NCBI GenBank assembly: GCA_944989445.1
Contig: CALYLW010000133.1
Location: 1,104,829-1,168,828 of the forward strand
Reading direction: 5' to 3'
DNA from: Ampullaceana balthica
Lineage: Eukaryota > Mollusca > Gastropoda > Lymnaeidae
DNA length: 64,000 bases
Below the pieces are notes generated by a model. The model was not told the origin of the DNA, did not search any database, and saw only the letters and a program-made list of their open reading frames with translations. Below, piece by piece: positions 1 through 12,738 of the stretch (its first letter is position 1; every line of letters starts with the position of its first letter). A program made the translations under genes and the position numbers.

Positions 1-1852
1 TGTTAGCTTGATGTTAGCTTGATGTTAGCTGGATGTTAGCTTGATGTTAGCTTGATGTTAGCTTGATGTTAGCTGGATGTTAGCTTGATGTTAGCTTGAT
101 GTTAGCTTGATGTTAGCTGGATGTTAGCTTGATGTTAGCTGGATGTTAGCTTGATGTTAGCTTGATGTTAGCTTGATGTTAGCTTGATGTTAGCTTGATG
201 TTAGCTTGATGTTAGCTTGATGTTAGCTGGATGTTAGCTTGATGTTAGCTTGATGTTAGCTTGATGTTAGCTTGATGTTAGCTGGATGTTAGCTTGATGT
301 TAGCTTGATGTTAGCTTGATGTTAGCTTGATGTTAGCTGGATGTTAGCTTGATGTTAGCTTGATGTTAGCTTGATGTTAGCTTGATGTTAGCTGGATGTT
401 AGCTTGATGTTAGCTGGATGTTAGCTTGATGTTAGCTTGATGTTAGCTTGATGTTAGCTTGATGTTAGCTTGATGTTAGCTGGATGTTAGCTGGATGTTA
501 GCTTGATCTTAGCTGGATGTTAGCTGGATGTTAGCTGGATGTTAGCTTGATGTTAGCTGGATGTTAGCTGGATGTTAGCTTGATGTTAGCTGGATGTTAG
601 CTGGATGTTAGCTGGATGTTAGCTTGATGTTAGCTGGATGTTAGCTTGATGTTAGCTGGATGTTAGCTTGATGTTAGCTGGATGTTAGCTGGATGTTAGC
701 TGGATGTTAGCTGGATGTTAGCTTGATGTTAGCTTGATGTTAGCTGGATGTTAGCTGGATGTTAGCTTGATGTTAGCTGGATGTTAGCTTGATGTTAGCT
801 TGATGTTAGCTGGATGTTAGCTTGATGTTAGCTTGATGTTAGCTTGATGTTAGCTTGATGTTAGCTTGATGTTAGCTGGATGTTAGCTTGATGTTAGCTT
901 GATGTTAGCTGGATGTTAGCTTGATGTTAGCTTGATGTTAGCTTGATGTTAGCTGGATGTTAGCTGGATGTTAGCTGGATGTTAGCTTGATGTTAGCTGG
1001 ATGTTAGCTTGCTGTTAGCTTGATGTTAGCTTGATGTTAGCTTGATGTTAGCTTGATGTTAGCTTGATGTTAGCTGGATGTTAGCTTGATGTTAGCTTGA
1101 TGTTAGCTTGATGTTAGCTGGATGTTAGCTGGATGTTAGCTTGATGTTAGCTGGATGTTAGCTGGATGTTAGCTTGATGTTAGCTTGATGTTAGCTTGAT
1201 GTTAGCTTGATGTTAGCTTGATGTTAGCTGGATGTTAGCTGGATGTTAGCTTGATGTTAGCTGGATGTTAGCTTGATGTTAGCTTGATGTTAGCTTGATG
1301 TTAGCTGGATGTTAGCTGGATGTTAGCTTGATGTTAGCTTGATGTTAGCTTGATGTTAGCTGGATGTTAGCTTGATGTTAGCTTGATGTTAGCTTGATGT
1401 TAGCTTGATGTTAGCTTGATGTTAGCTTGATGTTAGCTTGATGTTAGCTTGATGTTAGCTTGATGTTAGCTTGCTGTTAGCTTGATGTTAGCTTGATGTT
1501 AGCTTGCTGTTAGCTTGATGTTAGCTTGATGTTAGCTTGATGTTAGCTTGCTGTTAGCTTGATGTTAGCTTGCTGTTAGCTTGATGTTAGCTTGATGTTA
1601 GCTTGCTGTTAGCTTGATGTTAGCTTGATGTTAGCTTGATGTTAGCTTGATGTTAGCTTGATGTTAGCTTGATGTTAGCTTGCTGTTAGCTTGATGTTAG
1701 CTTGATGTTAGCTTGCTGTTAGCTTGATGTTAGCTGGATGTTAGCTTGATGTTAGCTTGCTGTTAGCTTGATGTTAGCTGGATGTTAGCTTGCTGTTAGC
1801 TTGATGTTAGCTTGATGTTAGCTGGATGTTAGCTTGATGTTAGCTGGATGTT
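1..1852. repeat. 11-bp minisatellite array
   Basis: About 168 head-to-tail copies of TGTTAGCTTGA, with a one-base variant TGTTAGCTGGA and a rarer form reading CTGTTAGCTTG. The array runs off the left edge, so its full length is unknown. The CTGTTAG form is concentrated at 1470-1800, which suggests local spread of a mutant unit near the right end. No gene or open frame is supported. Confidence 0.98.
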
Positions 1853-1862
1853 ACTTGACGTA

Positions 1863-3746
1863 AGTGCAGCACATATCATATAGTTGAGGGCTAATGGACA
1901 CATAATAATTCCTGACTAAAGTATGTACAGCACATATCATATAGTTGAGGGCTAATGGACACATACTAATTCCTTACTAAAGTATGTACAGCACATATCA
2001 TATAGTTGAGGGCTAATGGACACATAATAATTCCTGACTAAAGTATGTACAGCACATATCATATAGTTGAGGGCTAATGGACACATACTAATTCCTTACT
2101 AAAGTATGTACAGCACATATCATATAGTTGAGGGCTAATGGACACATAATAATTCCTGACTAAAGTATGTACAGCACATATCATAAATCATATAGTTGAG
2201 GGCTAATGGACACATACTAATTCCTTACTAAAGTATGTACAGCACATATCATATAGTTGAGGGCTAATGGACACATAATAATTCCTTACTAAAGTATGTA
2301 CAGCACATATCATACAGTTGAGGGCTAATGGACACATAATAATTCCTGACTAAAGTATGTACAGCACATATCATATAGTTGAGGGCTAATGGACACATAA
2401 TAATTCCTTACTAAAGTATGCACAGCACATATCATATAGTTGAGGGCTAATGGACACATAATAATTCCTTACTAAAGTATGTACAGCACATATCATATAG
2501 TTGAGGGCTAATGGACACATACTAATTCCTTACTAAAGTATGTACAGCACATATCATATAGTTGAGGGCTAATGGACACATACTAATTCCTTACTAAAGT
2601 ATGTACAGCACATATCATATAGTTGAGGGCTAATGGACACATAATAATTCCTTACTAAAGTATGTACAGCACATATCATATAGTTGAGGGCTAATGGACA
2701 CATAATAATTCCTTACTAAAGTATGTACAGCACATATCATACAGTTGAGGGCTAATGGACACATAATAATTCCTGACTAAAGTATGTACAGCACATATCA
2801 TATAGTTGAGGGCTAATGGACACATACTAATTCCTTACTAAAGTATGTACAGCACATATCATATAGTTGAGGGCTAATGGACACATAATAATTCCTGACT
2901 AAAGTATGTACAGCACATATCATAAATCATATAGTTGAGGGCTAATGGACACATACTAATTCCTTACTAAAGTATGTACAGCACATATCATATAGTTGAG
3001 GGCTAATGGACACATAATAATTCCTTACTAAAGTATGTACAGCACATATCATACAGTTGAGGGCTAATGGACACATAATAATTCCTGACTAAAGTATGTA
3101 CAGCACATATCATATAGTTGAGGGCTAATGGACACATAATAATTCCTTACTAAAGTATGCACAGCACATATCATATAGTTGAGGGCTAATGGACACATAA
3201 TAATTCCTTACTAAAGTATGTACAGCACATATCATATAGTTGAGGGCTAATGGACACATACTAATTCCTTACTAAAGTATGTACAGCACATATCATATAG
3301 TTGAGGGCTAATGGACACATACTAATTCCTTACTAAAGTATGTACAGCACATATCATATAGTTGAGGGCTAATGGACACATAATAATTCCTTACTAAAGT
3401 ATGTACAGCACATATCATATAGTTGAGGGCTAATGGACACATAATAATTCCTTACTAAAGTATGTACAGCACATATCATACAGTTGAGGGCTAATGGACA
3501 CATAATAATTCCTGACTAAAGTATGTACAGCACATATCATATAGTTGAGGGCTAATGGACACATAATAATTCCTGACTAAAGTATGTACAGCACATATCA
3601 TATAGTTGAGGGCTAATGGACACATAATAATTCCTAACTAAAGTATGTACAGCACATATCATATAGTTGAGGGCTAATGGACACATAATAATTCCTTACT
3701 AAAGTATGTACAGCACATATCATATAGTTGAGGGCTAATGGACACA
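1863..3746. repeat. 61-bp tandem array with 739-bp higher-order unit
   Basis: About 31 copies of a 61-bp unit that contains GTACAGCACATATCATATAG and GAGGGCTAATGGACACATA. Copies differ at ACATAATAA/ACATACTAA and CCTGAC/CCTTAC. Two copies carry the same 7-bp insertion (CATAAATCAT, at 2182 and 2921), 739 bp apart, which equals 12 units plus 7 bp. The array therefore grew at least partly by duplication of a 12-unit block. Confidence 0.97.
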
Positions 3747-5393
3747 TCCTGTCGGAGACTCACAGCCGTCCCTGGTGATATTCAAACTTCAACATTCTCG
3801 TAACAACTTCTCAACGGTCATTTATTTAAATGTTGTTTTGTTTGATTAAATCTTGCCCCCCCCCATGTTGGTTTGTGTGGCTGGGTGTGAGAGGTAGGGG
3901 ATATGTTGCATTATTGAACTCACGCAAACAGTGTTACGTTTTTAACTCTTTCATAAATACAATAGTCTTTATTAAATGGCAATTTTATGGAGTTTGTCAA
4001 GTTTATTCACACCCCCCCCCCTTTTTTTTTGTTCCACCCCCGATTCATGTTCGACTTTTATTTGGGTCAGAAAGTGCATAAGTTGTCTTCAAGCCTATAT
4101 GGCATGCTGCTTAATACACTCTGTGAAATGAAGCCATCTCCTGAGATTAACCTCGTCAGTGAATTTGATTTGATTGGAGGAAGACATTTGTGCGCGTCAT
4201 AGTTCATAATATCACAAGACGGGTGTGATAAAATGGTGTTTAGGATCCAATAAATCGTACCATCTCATGGTGCATGTCGCATGCCATGAATTACTGGCAA
4301 AATTTTATAAATTTTATTATTAACAAATATTATTATGGTATTTATAGTCAATATTATACTAAAAAAAATATTTAGAAACCTTTTTTGAAATAGGACGTTT
4401 TCGAACGATTAAAATATTTTGAAATTAATTCTAAAATCGAGTCATGTCGTAATTTTATTTTGGGAATCTCAAAGTTGTAAGCCGTATAAACGCCTCCATT
4501 ATATTTTGGTCCTCACTGGTTTACTCAGATTGAGGACCACCGCCATCAATGGTATTACCTATCATCAATGTGTTTCCTTTGATGTTTCCAAGTCGCACGT
4601 CGCACCTGTTGCGTCAATAGTTTCCGTGTTACAACCTTTATTTCAACAACCTGTTTAATACCAAGTCCCCCCCACCCCTGCCTCTAAACTCATGATCTAT
4701 TGTAAGCAACTCCCACTATTCACACAAGTCCTGCTTTTACTTATGATCGATTATTAGCAAATCTTGCAAATCCACAACTACCTGTCTATAGCAAGTCCTG
4801 CTATTCACACTTCAGTCTGTCGTTAGCAAGTCCCGCTATTCACACAGTAGCCGTACACAGCCAGTCCTGTTTTAACTCATAATATATTGTTAGGAAATCC
4901 TGCTCTCCACCTCAACAATCTGCTATTATCAAGTTTTACATTTCAAACTGCCTACTGACTAGTACGTCCCCGCTATTGTCACGGACATCTGTTATCAGCA
5001 GGTCCTGCTATTCGTACGCCAACCTGTTTAACGACACACGTGTGACCGATGTGAGCACACATTAAAACAACATTAAGTTCGGTGTCTGCTCAGCTTGGCC
5101 TCTGTGTCTGGTCATGCTATCCAGGCGTGACCAATCCATTGTGAGCTGTGACACTACTTAAGTACCGCTGCATTCTTTTCGTTCTAGCGGAAAATATTTT
5201 GTGTGGATTTTGTTTTACTTATGATATTCTCCGGTGGTGTTGAATTTCACAATAACTTAATTTTTAAATAAATTAATGCCCAGTGTTAATTAATTTTTGG
5301 TATTCATCATTAGTGTTAATTGAACTGTTTGGTTACACGGTAATTGGAAAAAAGTTCAGTCTAATTGTACTTGAGACGTTTTATTGGAACTTT
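3747..5393. other. Unique sequence, no gene seen
   Basis: AT-rich single-copy sequence with C-runs near 3855 and 4012 and short chance frames only. A degenerate repeat inside it (4660-5030) is listed separately. I see no splice-bounded exon or ATG-led frame with a convincing protein. Confidence 0.6.
4660..5030. repeat. Degenerate ~45-60 bp tandem repeat
   Basis: The motif AAGTCCTGCTATTCACAC or close variants recurs about seven times (for example near 4730, 4794, 4828, 4862, 4999), separated by variants of CTGTTATTAGC. Copies are highly diverged, so this is an old decaying array, in contrast to the near-identical arrays on either side. Confidence 0.5.
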
Positions 5394-6995
5394 TTGTTTT
5401 CACTGTAGTTTAAACTTTTTGGTCTCACTGTAGTTGGAACCTTTGGTCTTATTGTAGTTGGAACATTTGGTCTCACTGTAGTTGGAACCTTTGGTCTCAC
5501 AGTAGTTGGAACATTTGGTCTCACTGTAGTTGGAACATTTGGTCCCACTGTAGTTGGAACATTTGATCTCACTGTAGTTGGAACATTTGGTCTCACTGTA
5601 GTTGGATTATTTGGTATTATTGTAGTTGGAACATTTAATCTCACTGTAGTTGGAACATTTGGTCTCACTGTAGTTGGAACATTTGGTCTCACTGTAGTTG
5701 GAACATTTGAACTCACTGTTGTTGGAACCTTTGGTCTCACTGTAGTCGGAACCTTTGGTCTCACTGTAGTTGGAACATTTGGTCTCACTGTAGTTGTAAC
5801 ATTTGATCTCACTGTAGTTGGAACATTTGATCTTATTGTAGTTGGAACATTTGATCTCACTGTAGTTGGAACATTTGATCCTACTGTAGTTGGAACATTT
5901 GGTCTTATTGTAGTAGAAACATTTGATCTTTTTGTAGTTGGAACATTTGGTCACACCGTAGTTGGAACATTTGGTCTCACTGTAGTTGGAACATTTGGTC
6001 TCACTGTAGTTGGAACATTTGGTCTGACTGTAGTTGGAACATTTGATCTCACTGTTGTTGGAACATTTGATCTTACTGTAGTTGGAACATTTGATCTTAC
6101 TGTAGTTGGAACTTTTTGTCTTATTGTAGTAGGAACATTTGATCTTTTTGTAGTTGGAACATTTGGTCTCACCGTAGTTGGAACATTTGATCTCACTGTA
6201 GTTGGAACATTTGGTCTCGCTGTAGTTGGAACCTTTGATCTCACTGCAGTTGGAACATTTGGTCTCACTGTAGTTGGAACATTTGGTCTCACTGTAGTTG
6301 GAACATTTGATCTCACTGTAGTTGGAACATTTGATCTTATTGTAGTTGGAGCATTTGGTCTCACTGTAGTTTGAACATTTGGTCTCACTGTAGTTGGAAC
6401 ATTTGATCTCACTGTAGTTGGAACATTTGATCTCACTGTAGTTGGAACATTTGATCTTATTGTAGTTGGAGCATTTGGTCTCACTGTAGTTTGAACATTT
6501 GGTCTCACTGTAGTTGGAACATTTGATCTCACTGTAGTTGGAACATTTGATCTCACTGTAGTTGGAACATTTGATCTCACCGTAGTTGGAACATTTGGTC
6601 TCACTGTAGTTGGAACATTTGGTCTTATTGTAGTTGGAACATTTGGTCTCACTGTAGTTGGAACATTTGGTCTTATTGTAGTTTGAGCATTTGGTCTCAC
6701 TGTAGTTTGAACATTTGGTCTCACTGTAGTTGGAACATTTGATCTCACTGTAGTTGGAACATTTGATCTCACTGTAGTTGGAACATTTGATCTCACCGTA
6801 GTTGGAACATTTGGTCTCACTGTAGTTGGAACATTTGATCTCACCGTAGTTGGAACATTTGGTCTCACTGTAGTTGGAACATTTGGTCTTATTGTAGTTG
6901 GAGCATTTGGTCTCACTGTAGTTTGAACATTTGGTCTCACTGTAGTTGGAACATTTGATCTCACTGTAGTTGGAACATTTGATCTCACTGTAGTT
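5394..6995. repeat. 24-bp minisatellite array
   Basis: About 66 copies of a 24-bp unit containing GTAGTTGGAACATTTGGTCT. Because 24 is a multiple of three, the minus strand has a long frame of eight-residue repeats (TVRPNVPT) from 6988 to 5381, broken by one TGA at 5951-5953. It starts from GTG with no in-frame ATG, and a second minus frame (SETKCSNY repeats) is also open. The coding look is therefore probably an artefact. A Thr/Pro-rich mucin-like exon cannot be fully excluded without transcripts. Confidence 0.95.
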
Positions 6996-7270
6996 TAAAA
7001 AAAAATTCTTTCAGGTTAATAGTGTTTTGTTGGTCTCGCATGAATTTAATTAGTTTTCATATACTCTCTCGCAATTCTGGTCTTAGCTTAACTGTCTTTG
7101 TGTATTTAAGTATCTTGGGTAAATCTATGTGATACCATTGTCAGTTACAGCAGTCTGTGTTAGACAAGTCGTCAATAATAAAAGTATGTTTAAGGCATGT
7201 AGAAGTTGGTCTACGTTAATAAATATGCCTTGCTTATTGTTTTAAAAGAGTGTCCATTACCTAGTTAAGG
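6996..7270. other. Unique spacer between arrays
   Basis: Single-copy AT-rich spacer between the 24-bp and 44-bp arrays. Nothing recognisable. Confidence 0.6.
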
Positions 7271-7715
7271 GAGTGGGTAAGTAAGCGGCTTGGAGGTAGC
7301 AGCTCTGCGGGGGAGTGTGGTTAGGTAAGCGGCTTGGAGGTAGCAGCTCTGCGGGGGAGTGTGGTTAGGTAAGCGGCTTGGAGGTAGCAGCTCTGCGGGG
7401 GACTGTGGTTAGGTAAGCGGCTTGGAGGTAGCAGCTCTGCGGGGGAGTGTGGTTAGGTAAGCGGCTTGGAGGTAGCAGCTCTGCGGGGGAGTGTGGTTAG
7501 GTAAGCGGCTTTGGAGGTAGCAGCTCTGCGGGGGAGTGTGGTTAGGTAAGCGGCTTGGAGGTAGCAGCTCTGCGGGGGAGTGTGGTTAGGTAAGCGGCTT
7601 GGAGGTAGCAGCTCTGCGGGGGAGTGTGGTTAGGTAAGCGGCTTGGAGGTAGCAGCTCTGCGGGGGAGTGTGGTTAGGTAAGCGGCTTGGAGGTAGCAGC
7701 TCTGCGGGGGAGTGA
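7271..7715. repeat. 44-bp minisatellite array
   Basis: About ten nearly identical copies of a GC-rich 44-bp unit containing GTAAGCGGCTTGGAGGTAGC and AGCTCTGCGGGGGAGTG. One copy has a 1-bp insertion (CGGCTTTGG at 7506). High identity implies recent expansion or homogenisation. Confidence 0.96.
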
Positions 7716-7809
7716 GGGTCCATAAATAAACGGTTGTTGTTATTCTTATCAATATTGCAGAGCTTAAATAAAGAAATAAATCTTCTGACTCTTATGATTG
7801 ATGTCCGCC

Positions 7810-8527
7810 GTACCTAACTGTATGATGGTGGACAAACGAACTGTATGATGGTGGACAAACGAACTGTATGATGGTGGACAAACGAACTGTATGATGGTGG
7901 ACAAACGAACTGTATGATGGTGGACAAACGAATTGTTTGATGGTGGACAAACGAATTGTTTGATGGTGGACAAACGAACTGTATGATGGTGGACAAACGA
8001 ACTGTATGATAGTGGACACACGAACTGTATGATGGTGGACAAACGAACTGTATGATGGTGGACAAACGAACTGTATTATGGTGGACAAACGAACTGTATG
8101 ATGGTGGACAAACGAACTGTATGATGGTGGACAAACGAACTGTATGATGGTGGACAAACGAACTGTATGATGGTGGACAAACGAACTGTATGATGGTGGA
8201 CAAACGAACTGTATGATGGTGGACAAACGAACTGTATGATGGTGGACAAACGAACTGTATGATGGTGGACAAACGAACTGCATGATGGTGGACAAACGAA
8301 CTGTATGATGGTGGACAAACGAACTGTATGATGGTGGACAAACGAACTGTATGATGGTGGACAAACGAACTGTATGATGGTGGACAAACGAACTGTATGA
8401 TGGTGGACAAACGAACTGTATGATGGTGGACAAACGAACTGTATGATGGTGGACAAACGAACTGTATGATGGTGGACAAACGAACTGCATGATGGTGGAC
8501 AAACGAACTGTATGATGGTGGACAAAT
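7810..8527. repeat. 23-bp minisatellite array
   Basis: About 31 copies of a 23-bp unit containing GAACTGTATGATGGTGGACA. The unit length is not a multiple of three, and all three minus-strand frames are open as one 23-residue repeat (for example STIIQFVCPPSYSSFVHHHT). Three simultaneous open frames argue against coding. Variants (TTGTTTGATGG, CTGCATGATGG, CTGTATGATAG) are scattered. Confidence 0.97.
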
Positions 8528-9372
8528 GATACGAGTTTTAGTGGGCACGTAGCACCTGTCATGGTTTGCCAACATTACCGTCTCAAATTGCCCCCTATGA
8601 CCTGTGATTAATTAATTTTAAGATTAACCCCTCCCCGCCCCCTTAAAACAAAAAAAAACCCACCTCACCTCATTGCTTTGGTGTGTTGACACAAATGCTA
8701 TCATGGTAAAGTGGGATTGCGGTAGATTTTGTTTATATTTTATTTTTAAGAACATTTCTTATCAGGCAGATAACATTATGTTATTTTATGCCTCCCGTTT
8801 TAACCGTGGTAGTTGCGAGCCTTTCAATCCGATGTGTTTGTGGGGGTGGGGTGGGTGGGGTGGGTGGGTGTTTACCATGCACATGTGTTGCCGTGTTGTA
8901 GAATGTCTTTGACACATTGTCAGTCTGGATTTATTACCCCGTGAACGGGACACCCTTTTAGTTTTGGACAAAACTTCAACTGTGAATTATTACAACCAGC
9001 GCGTTCGCAGCCTTGTGTATAAACCAGTAGTTTGATGAGTGTGGTCGTGTGGTGGACTGATTGAATCACTCGATGTTATTGTTGGATCTGGCATTGGTAG
9101 ATGATTTTGAGGGGACCCACCAGCTGTGCTAAGACGACTCATTTTATGACAAGTGTTCTTTGGTCAAATCGAAAAGAAACTTAATCCTAAGCTTTTGTTT
9201 TTATATCGAGTGTACATATGTTTACATGTGCTATAAACCTTGATGTTATTTGCCATTCGTTATAACCCAAAGATTTGTCAGTTGGTGACGACGAACCCTC
9301 AGTCGGGTGTGTAAATATTTTGTGTGTGTGAAAAAACGGAAACTTGCCGTGTTACCAAAATAGAATTGTGGG
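8528..9372. other. Unique sequence with a G-rich tract
   Basis: Single-copy sequence. A G-quadruplex candidate at 8842-8869 is listed separately. No gene found. Confidence 0.6.
8842..8869 (+). other. G-quadruplex candidate
   Basis: Six runs of three to five G separated by single T residues (GGGGGTGGGGTGGGTGGGG, then TGGGTGGG). This meets the usual criteria for an intramolecular G-quadruplex with one-base loops. It has no obvious gene context in this window. Confidence 0.7.
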
Positions 9373-10968
9373 GGAAACAACCAAGTTCACGGAATAGACT
9401 TTGAAACAACCAAGTTCACGGAATAGACTTTGAAACAACCAAGTTCATGGAATAGACTTTGAAACAACCAAGTTCATGGAATAGACTTTGAAACAACCAA
9501 GTTCATGGAATAGACTTTGAAACAACCAAGTTCATGGAATAGACTTTGAAACAACCAAGTTCATGGAATAGACTTTGAAACAACCAAGTTCACGGAATAG
9601 ACTTTGAAACAACCAAGTTCATGGAATAGACTTTGAAACAACCAAGTTCATGGAATAGACTTTGAAACAACCAAGTTCATGGAATAGACTTTGAAACAAC
9701 CAAGTTCATGGAATAGACTTTGAAACAACCAAGTTCATGGAATAGACTTTGAAACAACCAAGTTCATGGAATAGACTTTGAAACAACCAAGTTCACGGAA
9801 TAGACTTTGAAACAACCAAGTTCATGGAATAGACTTTGAAACAACCAAGTTCATGGAATAGACTTTGAAACAACCAAGTTCACGGAATAGACTTTGAAAC
9901 AACCAAGTTCATGGAATAGACTTTGAAACAACCAAGTTCATGGAATAGACTTTGAAACAACCAAGTTCATGGAATAGACTTTGAAACAACCAAGTTCACG
10001 GAATAGACTTTGAAACAACCAAGTTCATGGAATAGACTTTGAAACAACCAAGTTCATGGAATAGACTTTGAAACAACCAAGTTCATGGAATAGACTTTGA
10101 AACAACCAAGTTCATGGAATAGACTTTGAAACAACCAAGTTCATGGAATAGACTTTGAAACAACCAAGTTCACGGAATAGACTTTGAAACAACCAAGTTC
10201 ACAGAATAGACTTTGAAACAACCAAGTTCACAGAATAGACTTTGAAACAACCAAGTTCATGGAATAGACTTTGAAACAACCAAGTTCATGGAATAGACTT
10301 TGAAACAACCAAGTTCACGGAATAGACTTTGAAACAACCAAGTTCATGGAATAGACTTTGAAACAACCAAGTTCACAGAATAGACTTTGAAACAACCAAG
10401 TTCACGGAATAGACTTTGAAACAACCAAGTTCATGGAATAGACTTTGAAACAACCAAGTTCACAGAATAGACTTTGAAACAACCAAGTTCATGGAATAGA
10501 CTTTGAAACAACCAAGTTCACAGAATAGACTTTGAAACAACCAAGTTCATGGAATAGACTTTGAAACAACCAAGTTCATGGAATAGACTTTGAAACAACC
10601 AAGTTCATGGAATAGACTTTGAAACAACCAAGTTCATGGAATAGACTTTGAAACAACCAAGTTCACGGAATAGACTTTGAAACAACCAAGTTCACAGAAT
10701 AGACTTTGAAACAACCAAGTTCACAGAATAGACTTTGAAACAACCAAGTTCATGGAATAGACTTTGAAACAACCAAGTTCACAGAATAGACTTTGAAACA
10801 ACCAAGTTCACGGAATAGACTTTGAAACAACCAAGTTCATGGAATAGACTTTGAAACAACCAAGTTCACAGAATAGACTTTGAAACAACCAAGTTCACGT
10901 AATAGACTTTGAAACAACCAAGTTCACAGAATAGACTTTGAAACAACCAAGTTCACGGAATAGACTTT
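9373..10968. repeat. 29-bp minisatellite array
   Basis: About 55 copies of a 29-bp unit containing GAAACAACCAAGTTCATGGA then ATAGACTTT. Three main types differ at TTCATGGA, TTCACGGA and TTCACAGA. The ACAGA type appears only after about 10200, so the right third is a derived subfamily. Confidence 0.97.
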
Positions 10969-11582
10969 CGGGAAGCGCTTTGTGAAATACACATTTTTAT
11001 CTATTGACTGTTGCGATTTTTGAAGCAATCCAGCACTACTAAATTTAATCTGGACCGTCTTTCAAAAATTCCCACCCCTCCTATCCCATTTGAATTGGTG
11101 GGCCTTTCTGGCACTGTTAATTGTGTAGGCTACTCCCATTCATTTAATTGGATTTATAATGTTATCATTTAGACTGCATTAATACAATTCATTAGCTGAT
11201 TGGATTTACTCTCGTAAACAATAAATGTCTTTTGTTGATTACTTTGATAAACTCTCAGGATAATAAACCACATTCAAATTAAAAGCCATTATTCAACTGG
11301 ATTTAATTTTACGATATTTTTAGATCAATTACTTTTCATTTTTTAAAATTACTTTTAAGTCCTATGGTTTAAGCCCGCTGTATCTTATGGATTGTAAGGG
11401 AGAGTACAAAAACTGATTGAGTTATTTTTTTTCATTAGGCGCCATGTACGAGTGATTTATTGAATTAATGTCAAATATAAGGTTCATAATGTGACAGAAA
11501 GAGAAGTTATTTGACAAACGATTTCTCGATCTCATCTAAGAAGGTGGCCGTTGGTTTGTTGCAGTTGTATCCATGTAGTCAT
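10969..11582. other. Unique AT-rich spacer
   Basis: Single-copy AT-rich sequence without a convincing exon or mobile-element signature. Confidence 0.6.
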
Positions 11583-12438
11583 TGTTGTAAGTGATGTAGT
11601 TCATTGTGTGCTTTGTTGTAAGTGCTGTAGTTCATTGTGTGCTTTGTTGTAAGTGCTGTAGTTCATTGTGTGCTTTGTTGTAAGTGCTGTCGTTCATTGT
11701 GTGCTTTGTTGTAAGTGATGTAGTTTATTGTGTGCTTTGTTGTAAGTGCTGTCGTTCATTGTGTGCTTTGTTGTAAGTGCTGTAGTTCATTGTGTGCTTT
11801 GTTGTAAGTGCTGTAGTTCATCGTGTGCTTTGTTGTAAGTGCTGTAGTTCATTGTGTGCTTTGTTGTAAGTGCTGTTGTTCATTGTGTGCTTTGTTGCAA
11901 GTGCTGTAGTTCATTGTGTGCTTTGTTGTAAGTGCTGTAGTTCATCGTGTGCTTTGTTGTAAGTGCTGTAGTTCATTGTGTGCTTTGTTGTAAGTGCTGT
12001 AGTTCATTGTGTGCTTTGTTGTAAGTGCTGTAGTTCATTGTGTGCTTTGTTGTAAGTGCTGTAGTTCATTGTGTGCTTTGTTGTAAGTGCTGTCGTTCAT
12101 CGTGTGCTTTGTTGTAAGTGCTGCAGTTCATTGTGTGCTTTGTTGTAAGTGCTGTAGTTCATCGTGTGCTTTGTTGTAAGTGCTGTAGTTCATCGTGTGC
12201 TTTGTTGTAAGTGCTGTAGTTCATTGTGTGCTTTGTTGTAAGTGCTGTAGTTCATTGTGTGCTTTGTTGTAAGTGCTGTAGTTCATTGTGTGCTTTGTTG
12301 TAAGTGCTGTAGTTCATCGTGTGCTTTGTTGTAAGTGCTGTAGTTCATTGTGTGCTTTGTTGTAAGTGCTGTAGTTCATCGTGTGCTTTGTTGTAAGTGC
12401 TGTAGTTCATCGTGTGCTTTGTTGTAAGTGATGTAGTT
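11583..12438. repeat. 31-bp minisatellite array
   Basis: About 27 copies of a 31-bp unit containing TTGTAAGTGCTGTAGTTCAT and TGTGTGCTT. Variants include GTGATGTAG at both edges, CTGTCGTTC, and ATTGTG/ATCGTG. The edge copies share the GTGATG form, as expected if the interior was homogenised later. Confidence 0.97.
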
Positions 12439-12529
12439 CGAGGCCTGTTAGCTTTCTTGTCTCATTTCCTATTCAGTGGTCGGTCTCGGAGGTATTCGCA
12501 TCTCTTCTGGAATTATGCGCTGTCATCCC

Positions 12530-12650
12530 ATTCAGTGTAGTGGTCAGTCAAAGTCCTAGCAATTCAGACGGTGTAGTGGTCAAAGTCCCATTGTTTCAGC
12601 GGCTTAGTGGTCAGTCAAAGTCCTAGCATTTCAGACGGCGTAGTGGTTAG
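12530..12650. repeat. Short ~35-bp tandem repeat
   Basis: About three and a half diverged copies built around TAGTGGTCAGTCAAAGTCCT and TTTCAGACGGCG. Small and old compared with its neighbours. Confidence 0.65.
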
Positions 12651-12738
12651 TATTTACTTAATGACTTACATATGGTTTTTATCATCCATGGGTAGAACAT
12701 GACACCTACACGGTTTGTCCTTGCATCTCGTCCTGTAT

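Noticed and set aside
1..1852. Telomeric or telomere-like repeat
   Set aside because: The 11-bp unit TGTTAGCTTGA does not match known animal telomere repeats (TTAGGG, TTAGG), although it contains TTAG. No terminal context.
7764..8575. Cys/His-rich repeat frames on the minus strand resembling a metal-binding protein
   Set aside because: The 23-bp period makes the same peptide appear in three frames; no conservation of one frame over another.
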